Source: an uncultured Ruminococcus sp. (GTDB lineage: Bacteria; Bacillota_A; Clostridia; Oscillospirales; Acutalibacteraceae). Taken from it: a stretch of 5,855 nt of DNA. Positions 1-5,754 of the stretch are shown here, one piece after another; the first letter of the stretch is position 1, and each line of letters starts with the position of its first letter. Below the pieces are notes generated by a model. It was not told the origin of the DNA. It made no database searches and saw only the letters and a list, made by a program, of their open reading frames with translations. The stretch covers positions 1 through 5,855 of the forward strand of contig CACYEJ010000290.1 in assembly GCA_902773395.1 (NCBI GenBank). Reading direction: 5' to 3'. Position numbers and translations under genes: made by a program.

Positions 1-40
1 ACTTTTTCAAAAGTTTGCGGGTCGAGGGCAGAGCCCCGTC
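1..40. repeat. Partial GC-rich palindromic intergenic repeat of Clostridia type, cut by the window edge
   Basis: The stretch combines an AT palindrome (ACTTTT at 1-6 against AAAAGT at 9-14), the word TTTGCGGG, and a GC palindrome (GGGC at 26-29, AGA, GCCC at 33-36). From memory, close variants of this string (TTTTTCAAAAGTTTGCGGG followed by a short GGG..AGAG..CCC palindrome) recur between genes in many Oscillospiraceae and Lachnospiraceae genomes. Only one copy is visible here, so repetition cannot be shown from this window, and the left end is missing. Its function is unknown. It could be a dispersed non-coding element or the remains of a transcription terminator of the gene to the left. Confidence 0.45.
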
Positions 41-91
41 GCTGACGAAACAAATCAGCGTAGGAAAATTAACTACCCTCAGCGAAATTAA
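40..91. repeat. Short inverted repeat and 24-base-spaced direct repeat
   Basis: CGCTGA at 40-45 is perfectly complementary to TCAGCG at 55-60, giving a 6 bp stem with a 9-base loop. The same TCAGCG recurs at 79-84, and each copy is followed by AAATTAA (66-72 after a TAGG insertion, and 85-91). The CGCTGA arm could therefore pair with either copy. A further 4 bp pair, GTAG 60-63 with CTAC 73-76, lies between them. The region could be the inner part of the repeat at 1-40 or a weak structured leader. The arms are short, so chance is a real alternative. Confidence 0.3.
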
Positions 92-245
92 ACAAACTAT
101 GATAGAGCAATTATCAACAAAATAAAGCAATCAATAAATAAACTCTTCCGTTTTAAAGAAAAAACAGGCAAGAGCTTGCGAATTGCCGGTCTGAGAAAGA
201 TAAGTGCTAAATCTTAACGCTTTCGAGTATAAAAGGGGGGAGAAT
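92..245 (+). other. AT-rich upstream leader of the DUF624 gene, with a small hairpin
   Basis: No gene was found here; the only small ATG frame encodes eight residues and has no ribosome binding site. The most structured part is 165-193. There GCAA (168-171) can pair with TTGC (176-179) around a four-base loop, or GGCAA (167-171) can pair with TTGCC (183-187), and CAG (165-167) can close against CTG (191-193). No riboswitch class was recognised. No convincing -35/-10 pair was found; TTGCGA (176-181) 17 bases before GATAAG (199-204) is a poor match. The promoter of the next gene may lie further left or be weak. Confidence 0.3.
233..242 (+). promoter_or_regulatory. Ribosome binding site that decides the DUF624 start
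   Basis: The purine run AAGGGGGGAG lies 3 to 7 bases before the GTG at 246. AGGGGG at 234-239 differs from AGGAGG by one base and leaves a six-base spacer. The in-frame GTG at 204 has only GAGAAAGATAA before it, which is a poor site. The GTG at 246 is therefore preferred, with the GTG at 204 as the longer alternative. Confidence 0.55.
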
Positions 246-1184
246 GTGGCAGGATATCAGATTAATCCCGAAAGTAATATTGATAAAAAAATGAAGACAG
301 TAAAATTTTTCAATATGTACTTCGATAAATTTAAATATATTTTTATATCAAATATTTACTTTCTTGTGTTCTTTATAATTTCGATTGCTTATATATATTT
401 TAGCTATCAATTGTTTAATGGGTTAAATATAATTGCAGCTTTGGGCAGTGTTGTGATTTTGAATACAGGTATGTCAGGTGTAACTGCTGTTGTAAGGTAT
501 ATCTATACCGGCAAGGAGTTTTCACCATTCAAAACCTTTCTAAAGGGTATAAAGGAAAACTGGCTTAAATTTTTATTTCACGGTATTTTCTTTTATTTTT
601 TTATTGCTATAACGTATGCTTCTGTTTCACTTTATTATCAGGGAACAAAAACAAATTCATTGTTTTGGGTACCGCTTGTTATCACGTCACTTATATCTTT
701 GCTTGTTCTGTTTATGACATATTATTTGAATATCATGACGGCTACAATGAAATTAGACTTGAAAACAATTTACAGAAACTGTATGCTTTTTTCCTTTGGC
801 GAACTGAAAAATAATTTAATGGCAACATTTGCTTTGCTGGTGTTTGGTGCGGTAATACTAACAGCTGCGGTTATAGTTAATAATCTGTTATGGATTCTTA
901 TTATTTGTGGAATAATTACTGCACTGCTTGCTCCTTCAACAGTACAATTTATAATTACTTTTTACGTGTATGATGCTATGATAGATATTCTTGACGAATC
1001 AAAGAAGAATGAAGAGGAAACTGCTGCGGAACATAAAAAAATACATATTGAAAAAGACGAAGCCGAGAAGATTTCCAAGCTTGCATTAGACAGCAAAGAC
1101 GAATATATCTTCTACAACGGAAAAATGGTTAAACGTTCCGCAGTTGAAGAAAGCTTGAATGAAAACCTTGATGATGATTTTTGA
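246..1184 (+). CDS. DUF624 (YesL-like) six-helix membrane protein with charged C-terminal tail
   Basis: This is an integral membrane protein of 312 residues from the GTG at 246; a GTG at 204 would give 326. Hydrophobic segments fall at about residues 30-52, 60-82, 106-127, 142-163, 192-212 and 215-240. Between helices 2 and 3 the pattern TGMSGVTAVVRYIYTGKEFS, then F..FLKGIKENWLK, fits the family signature in which a helix-end G/A region is followed by a basic cytoplasmic loop containing an aromatic-rich F..F...K.N motif. YesL-type proteins are usually about 200-220 residues and often sit beside carbohydrate transport genes; their biochemical role is unknown. This one carries an extra highly charged cytoplasmic tail of about 60 residues (251-312), first Glu/Lys-rich and perhaps helical, ending near DEYIFYNGKMVKRSAVEE. 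It has its own terminator and no sugar transporter gene is in view, so no pathway can be assigned. The family assignment is fairly confident; the function is not known. Confidence 0.75.
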   Translation: MAGYQINPESNIDKKMKTVKFFNMYFDKFKYIFISNIYFLVFFIISIAYIYFSYQLFNGLNIIAALGSVVILNTGMSGVTAVVRYIYTGKEFSPFKTFLKGIKENWLKFLFHGIFFYFFIAITYASVSLYYQGTKTNSLFWVPLVITSLISLLVLFMTYYLNIMTATMKLDLKTIYRNCMLFSFGELKNNLMATFALLVFGAVILTAAVIVNNLLWILIICGIITALLAPSTVQFIITFYVYDAMIDILDESKKNEEETAAEHKKIHIEKDEAEKISKLALDSKDEYIFYNGKMVKRSAVEESLNENLDDDF

Positions 1185-1197
1185 TATGTTAATTAAG

Positions 1198-1227
1198 CTC
1201 CCCATGAAAATTGGGGAGAATTTTTTT
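1198..1227 (+). terminator. Rho-independent terminator of the DUF624 gene
   Basis: CTCCCCA (1198-1204) pairs perfectly with TGGGGAG (1212-1218) around a seven-base loop. AA and then seven T follow at 1221-1227. It begins 14 bases after the stop codon of the DUF624 gene, which makes that gene a separate transcription unit from the sigma factor gene downstream. Confidence 0.9.
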
Positions 1228-1256
1228 AGAAATTTTAAAAATAAGCTGTTATTTTT

Positions 1257-1312
1257 TTGAAAAATATAGTAAAATATACTTAGTACACAAATCATAAAAA
1301 TACGATTATAGA
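1257..1312 (+). promoter_or_regulatory. Probable promoter region of the sigma factor / nagZ operon
   Basis: The 131 bases between the terminator and the sigma factor's ribosome binding site are very AT-rich and must hold the promoter of the next unit if it has its own. No ideal pair is present. Candidates are TTGAAA (1257-1262) with a poor -10 TTAGTA at 1280-1285 (17-base spacer), or TACACA (1284-1289) with TATAGA (1307-1312), also a 17-base spacer. TATACT at 1275-1280 is a good -10 word, but only T-rich sequence lies at the matching -35 distance. A motif recognised by the encoded ECF-like sigma factor itself cannot be excluded, since many ECF factors autoregulate. The exact element is uncertain. 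Confidence 0.35.
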
Positions 1313-1345
1313 TGATTAGTGTAAAAATATCTAATGATTCCTAAA

Positions 1346-1353
1346 AAGGAGAG
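1346..1353 (+). promoter_or_regulatory. Ribosome binding site of the sigma factor gene
   Basis: AAGGAGAG lies five bases before the ATG at 1359. It is a strong match to the 16S rRNA tail and fixes the start, since no other in-frame start with a comparable site is near. Confidence 0.85.
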
Positions 1354-1358
1354 TTCAT

Positions 1359-3665
1359 ATGGATTTTAATACGGCTGTACAGAAAGCTATTAATGGTGAT
1401 TCTGAAAGCTTTGAATATTTGTATAACAGCACATTTTACAATATGCTTTATTTGGCGATGAAGTATGTGAAAAATGAGAATAATGCAGAGTTGGTTGTTG
1501 AAGAAGCTTACGAAAGAGTACGCAAAAATATGGGTATGCTAAATGAGCCGGAGAATTTTAAATCATGGCTTGGCTGTATCGTTGCTAACACAGCAGTGAA
1601 TTCACTGAAAAAAAATAAACCTCTCATATTTTCTGCTGTTGGCGGAGATGAAAATAACGGTGAATCATTCCTGTACGATGTGCAGGACGATAATGAATTA
1701 TTTCAACCAGAAAAATTTTTTAATAAAAAGGATACAAAATATCTTGTTCAAGAAATGATAAATACTCTTTCGGACGAACAGAGGGTTTGTATTGTTATGT
1801 ATCATTTTGACGGACAATCAATTGATAATATTGCCGATAGTTTGAACTGCTCCGAAAATACCATACGCTCAAGGCTGTATTATGGCAGGAATGAGCTTAG
1901 AAAAAAAATAAAATTTCTAAATGAGCATGGCTATCCGCTTAAAGCAGCGGCACCGATTCCCTTTTTACTCTATCTTCTAAAAGCAGAAAAAGCCTTGCCT
2001 GAAATGCAAAATATAGGCAAAAAAGCAATGGATAAACATTCAGGATTATATAATAGTAATATCTTTCCTCAAAGTGAAAATAATATCACAACTGAAAGTA
2101 TGGTAAATAATTCAAGACCAGCAAATGAAAATTTAAATAGTAACGATTCTCAGATTAGATATGAGATAATTCAATCGGGAATGAAATCTTTTTTAGGGAC
2201 AGCAACGGGAAAAATAACGACAGTTGTTTTGGCGGCTGTTATTGTGGGCAGTACCGCAGCGGCAGTCAACCTCTCCAAAAACGGGTTCAACGGATTGTTA
2301 AGTGAAAATACCTCTGCTGATACAGAGAATGGCAGTTCATCGAATCACCGCAGAAAGCCTCGTGACAGTGACTCGGTGTCATCGTATCAGGACGATAATG
2401 TTAAAACCTTGCAATGGCATATGGTAACAGAGGAGCTTTATCCCAAGCTTGTGGCAGGTCACCTTACAAAAGAACAGCTTGAATTTGTGCTTGCACGTTT
2501 GCCTGATGATTATGATTCTACCAACAATACAATCGACAATGAAACATATATAAACATGTTTTGCTCCGACATTGCCGCCACAGGCAGTGAGAAAGGTTTT
2601 ACTCCGCCCGGCAGCAGCTATAGCAAGCCTGATTTTAAGGTTAAGGAGATAAATCAAATATTTGCTTCTTTCAAAGATTATTCTGTCACAAAAGAAAATT
2701 TTACGCTTGGAGAATACAAGACACTTGACAGCGGTGATGTAATTGTTTTTGATGTTAAAAACAATAAAGAACGTGTCAGTGCTTATATAGCTACGGCAAA
2801 TTATGATGATGTGAAAATGGAGCTTATTTTCTACAGCGGGTATTACGGAGATAATATTAATATTGTAAAAAAGAAAACTGTTCGACTAGACTGCAATCAA
2901 GACGGTTTGTATCGAATAACGAGGATTATCACAGAAGAAGAAAGTATGGATACCGATAATCCGGCAATACCTGCACCCGAACCCACAATAACTGATGAAG
3001 CTCCTGTCGAAAGTAAAAAATCCGAGCAAGATAAAAAGAAGAATTCCGATAAAAGTTCAACACCTTCGAATAATAATTCCTCATCTGGTACGCAGACCCA
3101 AACAACGATAATTTACGAAGTACCCGGAGACTCTTCTTCCAATGTGGAGAGTACAACTTCCGGCACGCAGGAAAATGTCACATCATCACAGCAGGAACAG
3201 CCACAGGACGAGCCTGTAAAGGATATCAAGGATTTGTATAATGAGATTTTGCAGCAGCATACTGATTGCAGATATTTAGTTTTTGATATGGACAACGACG
3301 GAACAAAAGAGCTGATTATCGTACCGAACGAGACAAACTCAGGTGATGCTTTTTTCTATACATGTACTACCTCGGATTCAGGTTATGAGCTAATGCAGTT
3401 GGACAGCAATATTCAGGTTAATGCCGGTGGGGCAGCTTCAAGTCAATCGTGGCTTGCGATGTCAAATGAGGGAGAAGGACTTTATTTGATTCATAATTCA
3501 GCGGAGTTGAAAGAGGGCTATCGTGTTTATAAAGAAGGTCATTCTGTGCTTGTGAATGGTGAGCCTGATTTTACGTATAATATGATAGATGATGAAAAAA
3601 CAGGAGAGGATAACAGCGAGAATATTTCGTGGATTCCTTGTACTGATCCTATAGATGAATTATAA
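1359..3665 (+). CDS. Membrane-anchored ECF-like sigma-70 factor with large extracytoplasmic region
   Basis: This 768-residue protein starts as an ECF-type sigma factor. Region 2 covers about residues 1-88 (degenerate ENNAELVVEEAYERV core, then FKSWLGCIVANTAVNSLKK). A linker spans 89-124. Region 4 covers about 125-185, with the helix-turn-helix QSIDNIADSLNCSENTIRSR at 153-172 and the basic end RNELRKKIK. Sigma region 3 is absent, as in ECF factors. A hydrophobic stretch (LKAAAPIPFLLYLLKAE, 194-210) follows, then an Asn/Ser-rich linker and one transmembrane helix at about 286-305, flanked by Lys on the N side. The N-terminus should be cytoplasmic and residues 306-768 outside. Outside are a domain of about 345-525 that I do not recognise, a Ser/Thr/Lys/Gln-rich linker (about 530-617), and a terminal domain (618-768) with an EF-hand-like DMDNDGTKE loop (643-651). 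Ordinary ECF factors have about 160-200 residues. The likely role is a transcription factor controlled directly from outside the cell. The signal, and how the sigma part reaches promoters (proteolysis or while tethered), are unknown. The nagZ-like gene follows after 16 bases. Confidence 0.85.
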   Translation: MDFNTAVQKAINGDSESFEYLYNSTFYNMLYLAMKYVKNENNAELVVEEAYERVRKNMGMLNEPENFKSWLGCIVANTAVNSLKKNKPLIFSAVGGDENNGESFLYDVQDDNELFQPEKFFNKKDTKYLVQEMINTLSDEQRVCIVMYHFDGQSIDNIADSLNCSENTIRSRLYYGRNELRKKIKFLNEHGYPLKAAAPIPFLLYLLKAEKALPEMQNIGKKAMDKHSGLYNSNIFPQSENNITTESMVNNSRPANENLNSNDSQIRYEIIQSGMKSFLGTATGKITTVVLAAVIVGSTAAAVNLSKNGFNGLLSENTSADTENGSSSNHRRKPRDSDSVSSYQDDNVKTLQWHMVTEELYPKLVAGHLTKEQLEFVLARLPDDYDSTNNTIDNETYINMFCSDIAATGSEKGFTPPGSSYSKPDFKVKEINQIFASFKDYSVTKENFTLGEYKTLDSGDVIVFDVKNNKERVSAYIATANYDDVKMELIFYSGYYGDNINIVKKKTVRLDCNQDGLYRITRIITEEESMDTDNPAIPAPEPTITDEAPVESKKSEQDKKKNSDKSSTPSNNNSSSGTQTQTTIIYEVPGDSSSNVESTTSGTQENVTSSQQEQPQDEPVKDIKDLYNEILQQHTDCRYLVFDMDNDGTKELIIVPNETNSGDAFFYTCTTSDSGYELMQLDSNIQVNAGGAASSQSWLAMSNEGEGLYLIHNSAELKEGYRVYKEGHSVLVNGEPDFTYNMIDDEKTGEDNSENISWIPCTDPIDEL

Positions 3666-3672
3666 ATGTTTT

Positions 3673-3678
3673 GGTGAT
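3673..3678 (+). promoter_or_regulatory. Weak GGTGAT ribosome binding site in the sigma-nagZ junction
   Basis: GGTGAT lies three bases before the ATG at 3682 and is the only candidate site in the 16-base gap after the sigma factor stop codon. The short gap and lack of room for a promoter or terminator argue for co-transcription and probably translational coupling of the two genes. Confidence 0.6.
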
Positions 3679-3681
3679 TAA

Positions 3682-5667
3682 ATGAGATTAAATAAATATA
3701 TATCATTATTTCTTGTCCTTATAATGTGTATCGCATCAATTACGGCTTGCGAAGAGAAAAAAACTGACACGCCTATAACAGCAGAGCAAAACACAGAAGA
3801 TTTGGATTTATCAACAGATGCAGTGCCCGAAAACAATATTTCGAGATGCGAAGAAATCCTTTCCAAAATGACTACGGAGCAAAAAGTTGCTCAGAAGATT
3901 ATGCCGACATTTAGGTATTACACCAATGAAAATGGTGAGCTTGAAGCTGTTACAGAAATTAATTATGAAATATCAGATATTCTGAATAGATATAGCTTTG
4001 GAGGAATTATATTATTTGCACAAAATATATCTACCGCTGAACAAACAGTGAGATTAATTGACGATTTTCAAAAAGCTAATGCTATAAATGACAGACCGCA
4101 GCTTTTTATCGGAGTGGATCAGGAAGGAGGCAGCATTACTCGAATTGATTATGGTACAAGCTTTTGCGGAAATATGGCTCTTGCTGCAACCAATGATTCC
4201 GAAAATGCGTTTCAATGTGGAAAAGTGATTGGATCGGAGCTTAAATCTCTTGGTTTTAACGTGGATTTTGCACCTGATGTTGATGTAAATAATAATCCGT
4301 ATAATCCTGTTATTGGTACACGCTCGTTTTCAGATGACCCAAATATAGCCGGTGAGTATGGTGCAAAGCTGATGCAGGGGTTACAGTCACAGAATATTTC
4401 CGCAGCGTTAAAGCATTTTCCAGGTCACGGCGATACAAGTACCGATAGCCACACGGGATTACCATGTATCAATAAGAATTACGACGAGTTGAAATCTAAT
4501 GAGCTGATACCATTCCAAAAGTGTGTGGATTTGGGTGCCGATATGATAATGACAGCACATATCCAGTTCCCCTTGATTGAAACAGAAACCTATACTTCTA
4601 TTAGTTCCGGTGAGAAAATTACGCTGCCAGCAACCCTTTCTAAAACAATTATTAACGATATCCTTAGAAATGATATGGGGTATGACGGTGTTGTGATTAC
4701 AGATGCTATGCTAATGGAGGCAATCGAAGAAAATTTTGATAAAATGGATTCTGCAAGGCTTGCGTATAATGCCGGAGTTGATATTTTGCTTATGCCGGTA
4801 GATACGTGTTCAGAGCAGGATTTTGACGTGCTTTCCGAATATATTTCTAATATTGTTGAACTTGTAGAAAAAGGAACAATTCCTATGGAGAATATTGACT
4901 CTTCTGTATTGAGGATATTAAAGCTAAAAGAGAAGAGAGGACTTCTTGATAATTACGTGAATAATGATTTGCTTACACAAATTGAGAATGCTAAATCACA
5001 TGTGGGTTCTCGTGAGAACAGACAAACGGAGTGGGAAATTACAGAGAAATCCATTACACTTGTAAAAAACGATAACGGAGCTTTGCCAATACGCAGCGGA
5101 AAAACAGTAATTGTACCGGCGTACTCAAGTGAAACGGATATTGTGGAATACGCCCTTCAAAAATTAAAAGATGACGGAAAAATAACAGATAATCAAAGCG
5201 TTGACATTATCAGTCGTGATACGGATATCGACCAGTTGAAATCAGAAGTCAATGATGCTGATTCTGTCATTATAATGTCAGCAGTACAATTTGCTGAGGA
5301 GATGAATCCTAATTCGTTCTATGGAGCAGACAGCGAATTGATTGATTCTTTGATTGAAATTGCTCATAACAGCGGTGCAAGAGTAGTGATAATAAGCTAT
5401 GCTTTACCATACGATTGTGCCCGTTATCAGAAAGCCGACGGTATATTGCTTGCTTGGTCATCAAAGGGCGGCAGTGAGGATTCGAGAATTGCAGATGGTG
5501 ATTTAACAAGCTATGCAGCAAATATCCCGTGTGCTGTGTATCTTGCATTTTCGGACGAAGAGTCACCAGTCGGAAAATTACCGTTGGATATTCCACAGCT
5601 CGACAGTAATTATTATTATTCAGAGGAAATATTGTATCAAAGAGGATACGGTTTAACTTACAAATAA
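3682..5667 (+). CDS. nagZ: Glycoside hydrolase family 3 lipoprotein, NagZ-type beta-N-acetylglucosaminidase
   Basis: The enzyme is predicted to release N-acetylglucosamine from muropeptides during cell-wall turnover, on the outer face of the membrane. The N-terminus has a basic start, a hydrophobic core and the lipobox ITAC, with Cys23 the lipidated residue; an acidic Thr-rich tether follows. The TIM-barrel GH3 domain spans about 55-420, with GGIILFAQNI (107-116), VDQEGGSITRI (145-155), the loop KHFPGHGDTSTDSHTGLP (244-261) and VITDAMLMEAI (338-348). NagZ enzymes use an Asp-His pair as acid/base and an Asp nucleophile. Here these are Asp255/His257 and Asp341. The 86-residue distance from Asp255 to Asp341 equals that between Asp232 and Asp318 in Bacillus subtilis NagZ (YbbD), as I remember its numbering. 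Residues about 445-661 form the second alpha/beta domain found in Gram-positive NagZ, and the 661 residues are close to the 642 of the Bacillus protein. All catalytic residues are present. Exact substrate preference within GH3 remains inferred. Confidence 0.9.
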   Translation: MRLNKYISLFLVLIMCIASITACEEKKTDTPITAEQNTEDLDLSTDAVPENNISRCEEILSKMTTEQKVAQKIMPTFRYYTNENGELEAVTEINYEISDILNRYSFGGIILFAQNISTAEQTVRLIDDFQKANAINDRPQLFIGVDQEGGSITRIDYGTSFCGNMALAATNDSENAFQCGKVIGSELKSLGFNVDFAPDVDVNNNPYNPVIGTRSFSDDPNIAGEYGAKLMQGLQSQNISAALKHFPGHGDTSTDSHTGLPCINKNYDELKSNELIPFQKCVDLGADMIMTAHIQFPLIETETYTSISSGEKITLPATLSKTIINDILRNDMGYDGVVITDAMLMEAIEENFDKMDSARLAYNAGVDILLMPVDTCSEQDFDVLSEYISNIVELVEKGTIPMENIDSSVLRILKLKEKRGLLDNYVNNDLLTQIENAKSHVGSRENRQTEWEITEKSITLVKNDNGALPIRSGKTVIVPAYSSETDIVEYALQKLKDDGKITDNQSVDIISRDTDIDQLKSEVNDADSVIIMSAVQFAEEMNPNSFYGADSELIDSLIEIAHNSGARVVIISYALPYDCARYQKADGILLAWSSKGGSEDSRIADGDLTSYAANIPCAVYLAFSDEESPVGKLPLDIPQLDSNYYYSEEILYQRGYGLTYK

Positions 5668-5710
5668 GACAGTTTGAACAAATAGACTTGTGTTGTGTCT
5701 GAAAATTTTA
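5667..5710 (+). terminator. Possible weak terminator after the nagZ-like gene
   Basis: AGACA (5667-5671) can pair with TGTCT (5696-5700), and AACA (5677-5680) with TGTT (5691-5694), giving an imperfect hairpin with an asymmetric internal loop. An alternative smaller stem is AGAC (5684-5687) with GTCT (5697-5700). Only four T follow (5706-5709), after GAAAA. The stem is AU-rich and the T run short, so some read-through into rnpB is possible. Confidence 0.3.
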
Positions 5711-5718
5711 ATTCCCTA

Positions 5719-5747
5719 TTGACAGAATAAAAAAATTGTTTTACAAT
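5719..5747 (+). promoter_or_regulatory. Near-consensus housekeeping promoter of rnpB
   Basis: A perfect TTGACA (5719-5724) is separated by exactly 17 bases from TACAAT (5742-5747), one base off the consensus -10. An overlapping TATAAT (5747-5752) would need a 22-base spacer and is less likely to be used. Transcription would start about seven bases downstream, near 5754-5755, which agrees with the expected 5' end of RNase P RNA. Confidence 0.85.
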
Positions 5748-5754
5748 ATAATCA

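Noticed and set aside
99..125. Eight-residue frame (MIEQLSTK) that might be a leader peptide
   Set aside because: It has no ribosome binding site and no run of regulatory codons, and frames this short arise by chance in AT-rich DNA.
204..245. Longer N-terminus of the DUF624 protein starting at GTG 204
   Set aside because: It has no good ribosome binding site, while the GTG at 246 follows AAGGGGGGAG; the extra 14 residues do not look like part of the family.
1086..1295. Reverse-strand open frame over the DUF624 end and its terminator
   Set aside because: It spans a clear + strand terminator, and its Phe/Ile/Lys-rich product is what random AT-rich DNA gives.
1315..1335. ATTAG ... CTAAT inverted repeat before the sigma factor ribosome binding site as an operator
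   Set aside because: Only 5 bp per arm, all AT-rich but one pair, in a very AT-rich region; it is expected by chance.
2379..2657. Reverse-strand open frame of 92 codons inside the sigma factor gene
   Set aside because: It lies wholly opposite a long well-supported coding region and its protein is Cys/Ile-rich with no recognisable motif.
3000..3210. Low-complexity Ser/Thr/Gln/Lys coding stretch as a possible frameshift or repeat expansion
   Set aside because: The frame stays open, and the composition fits an ordinary extracellular linker between two domains; only a short SGTQ word recurs.
5309..5596. Reverse-strand open frame of 95 codons inside the nagZ-like gene
   Set aside because: It is antisense to the GH3 C-terminal domain and has no domain features; it is a chance frame.
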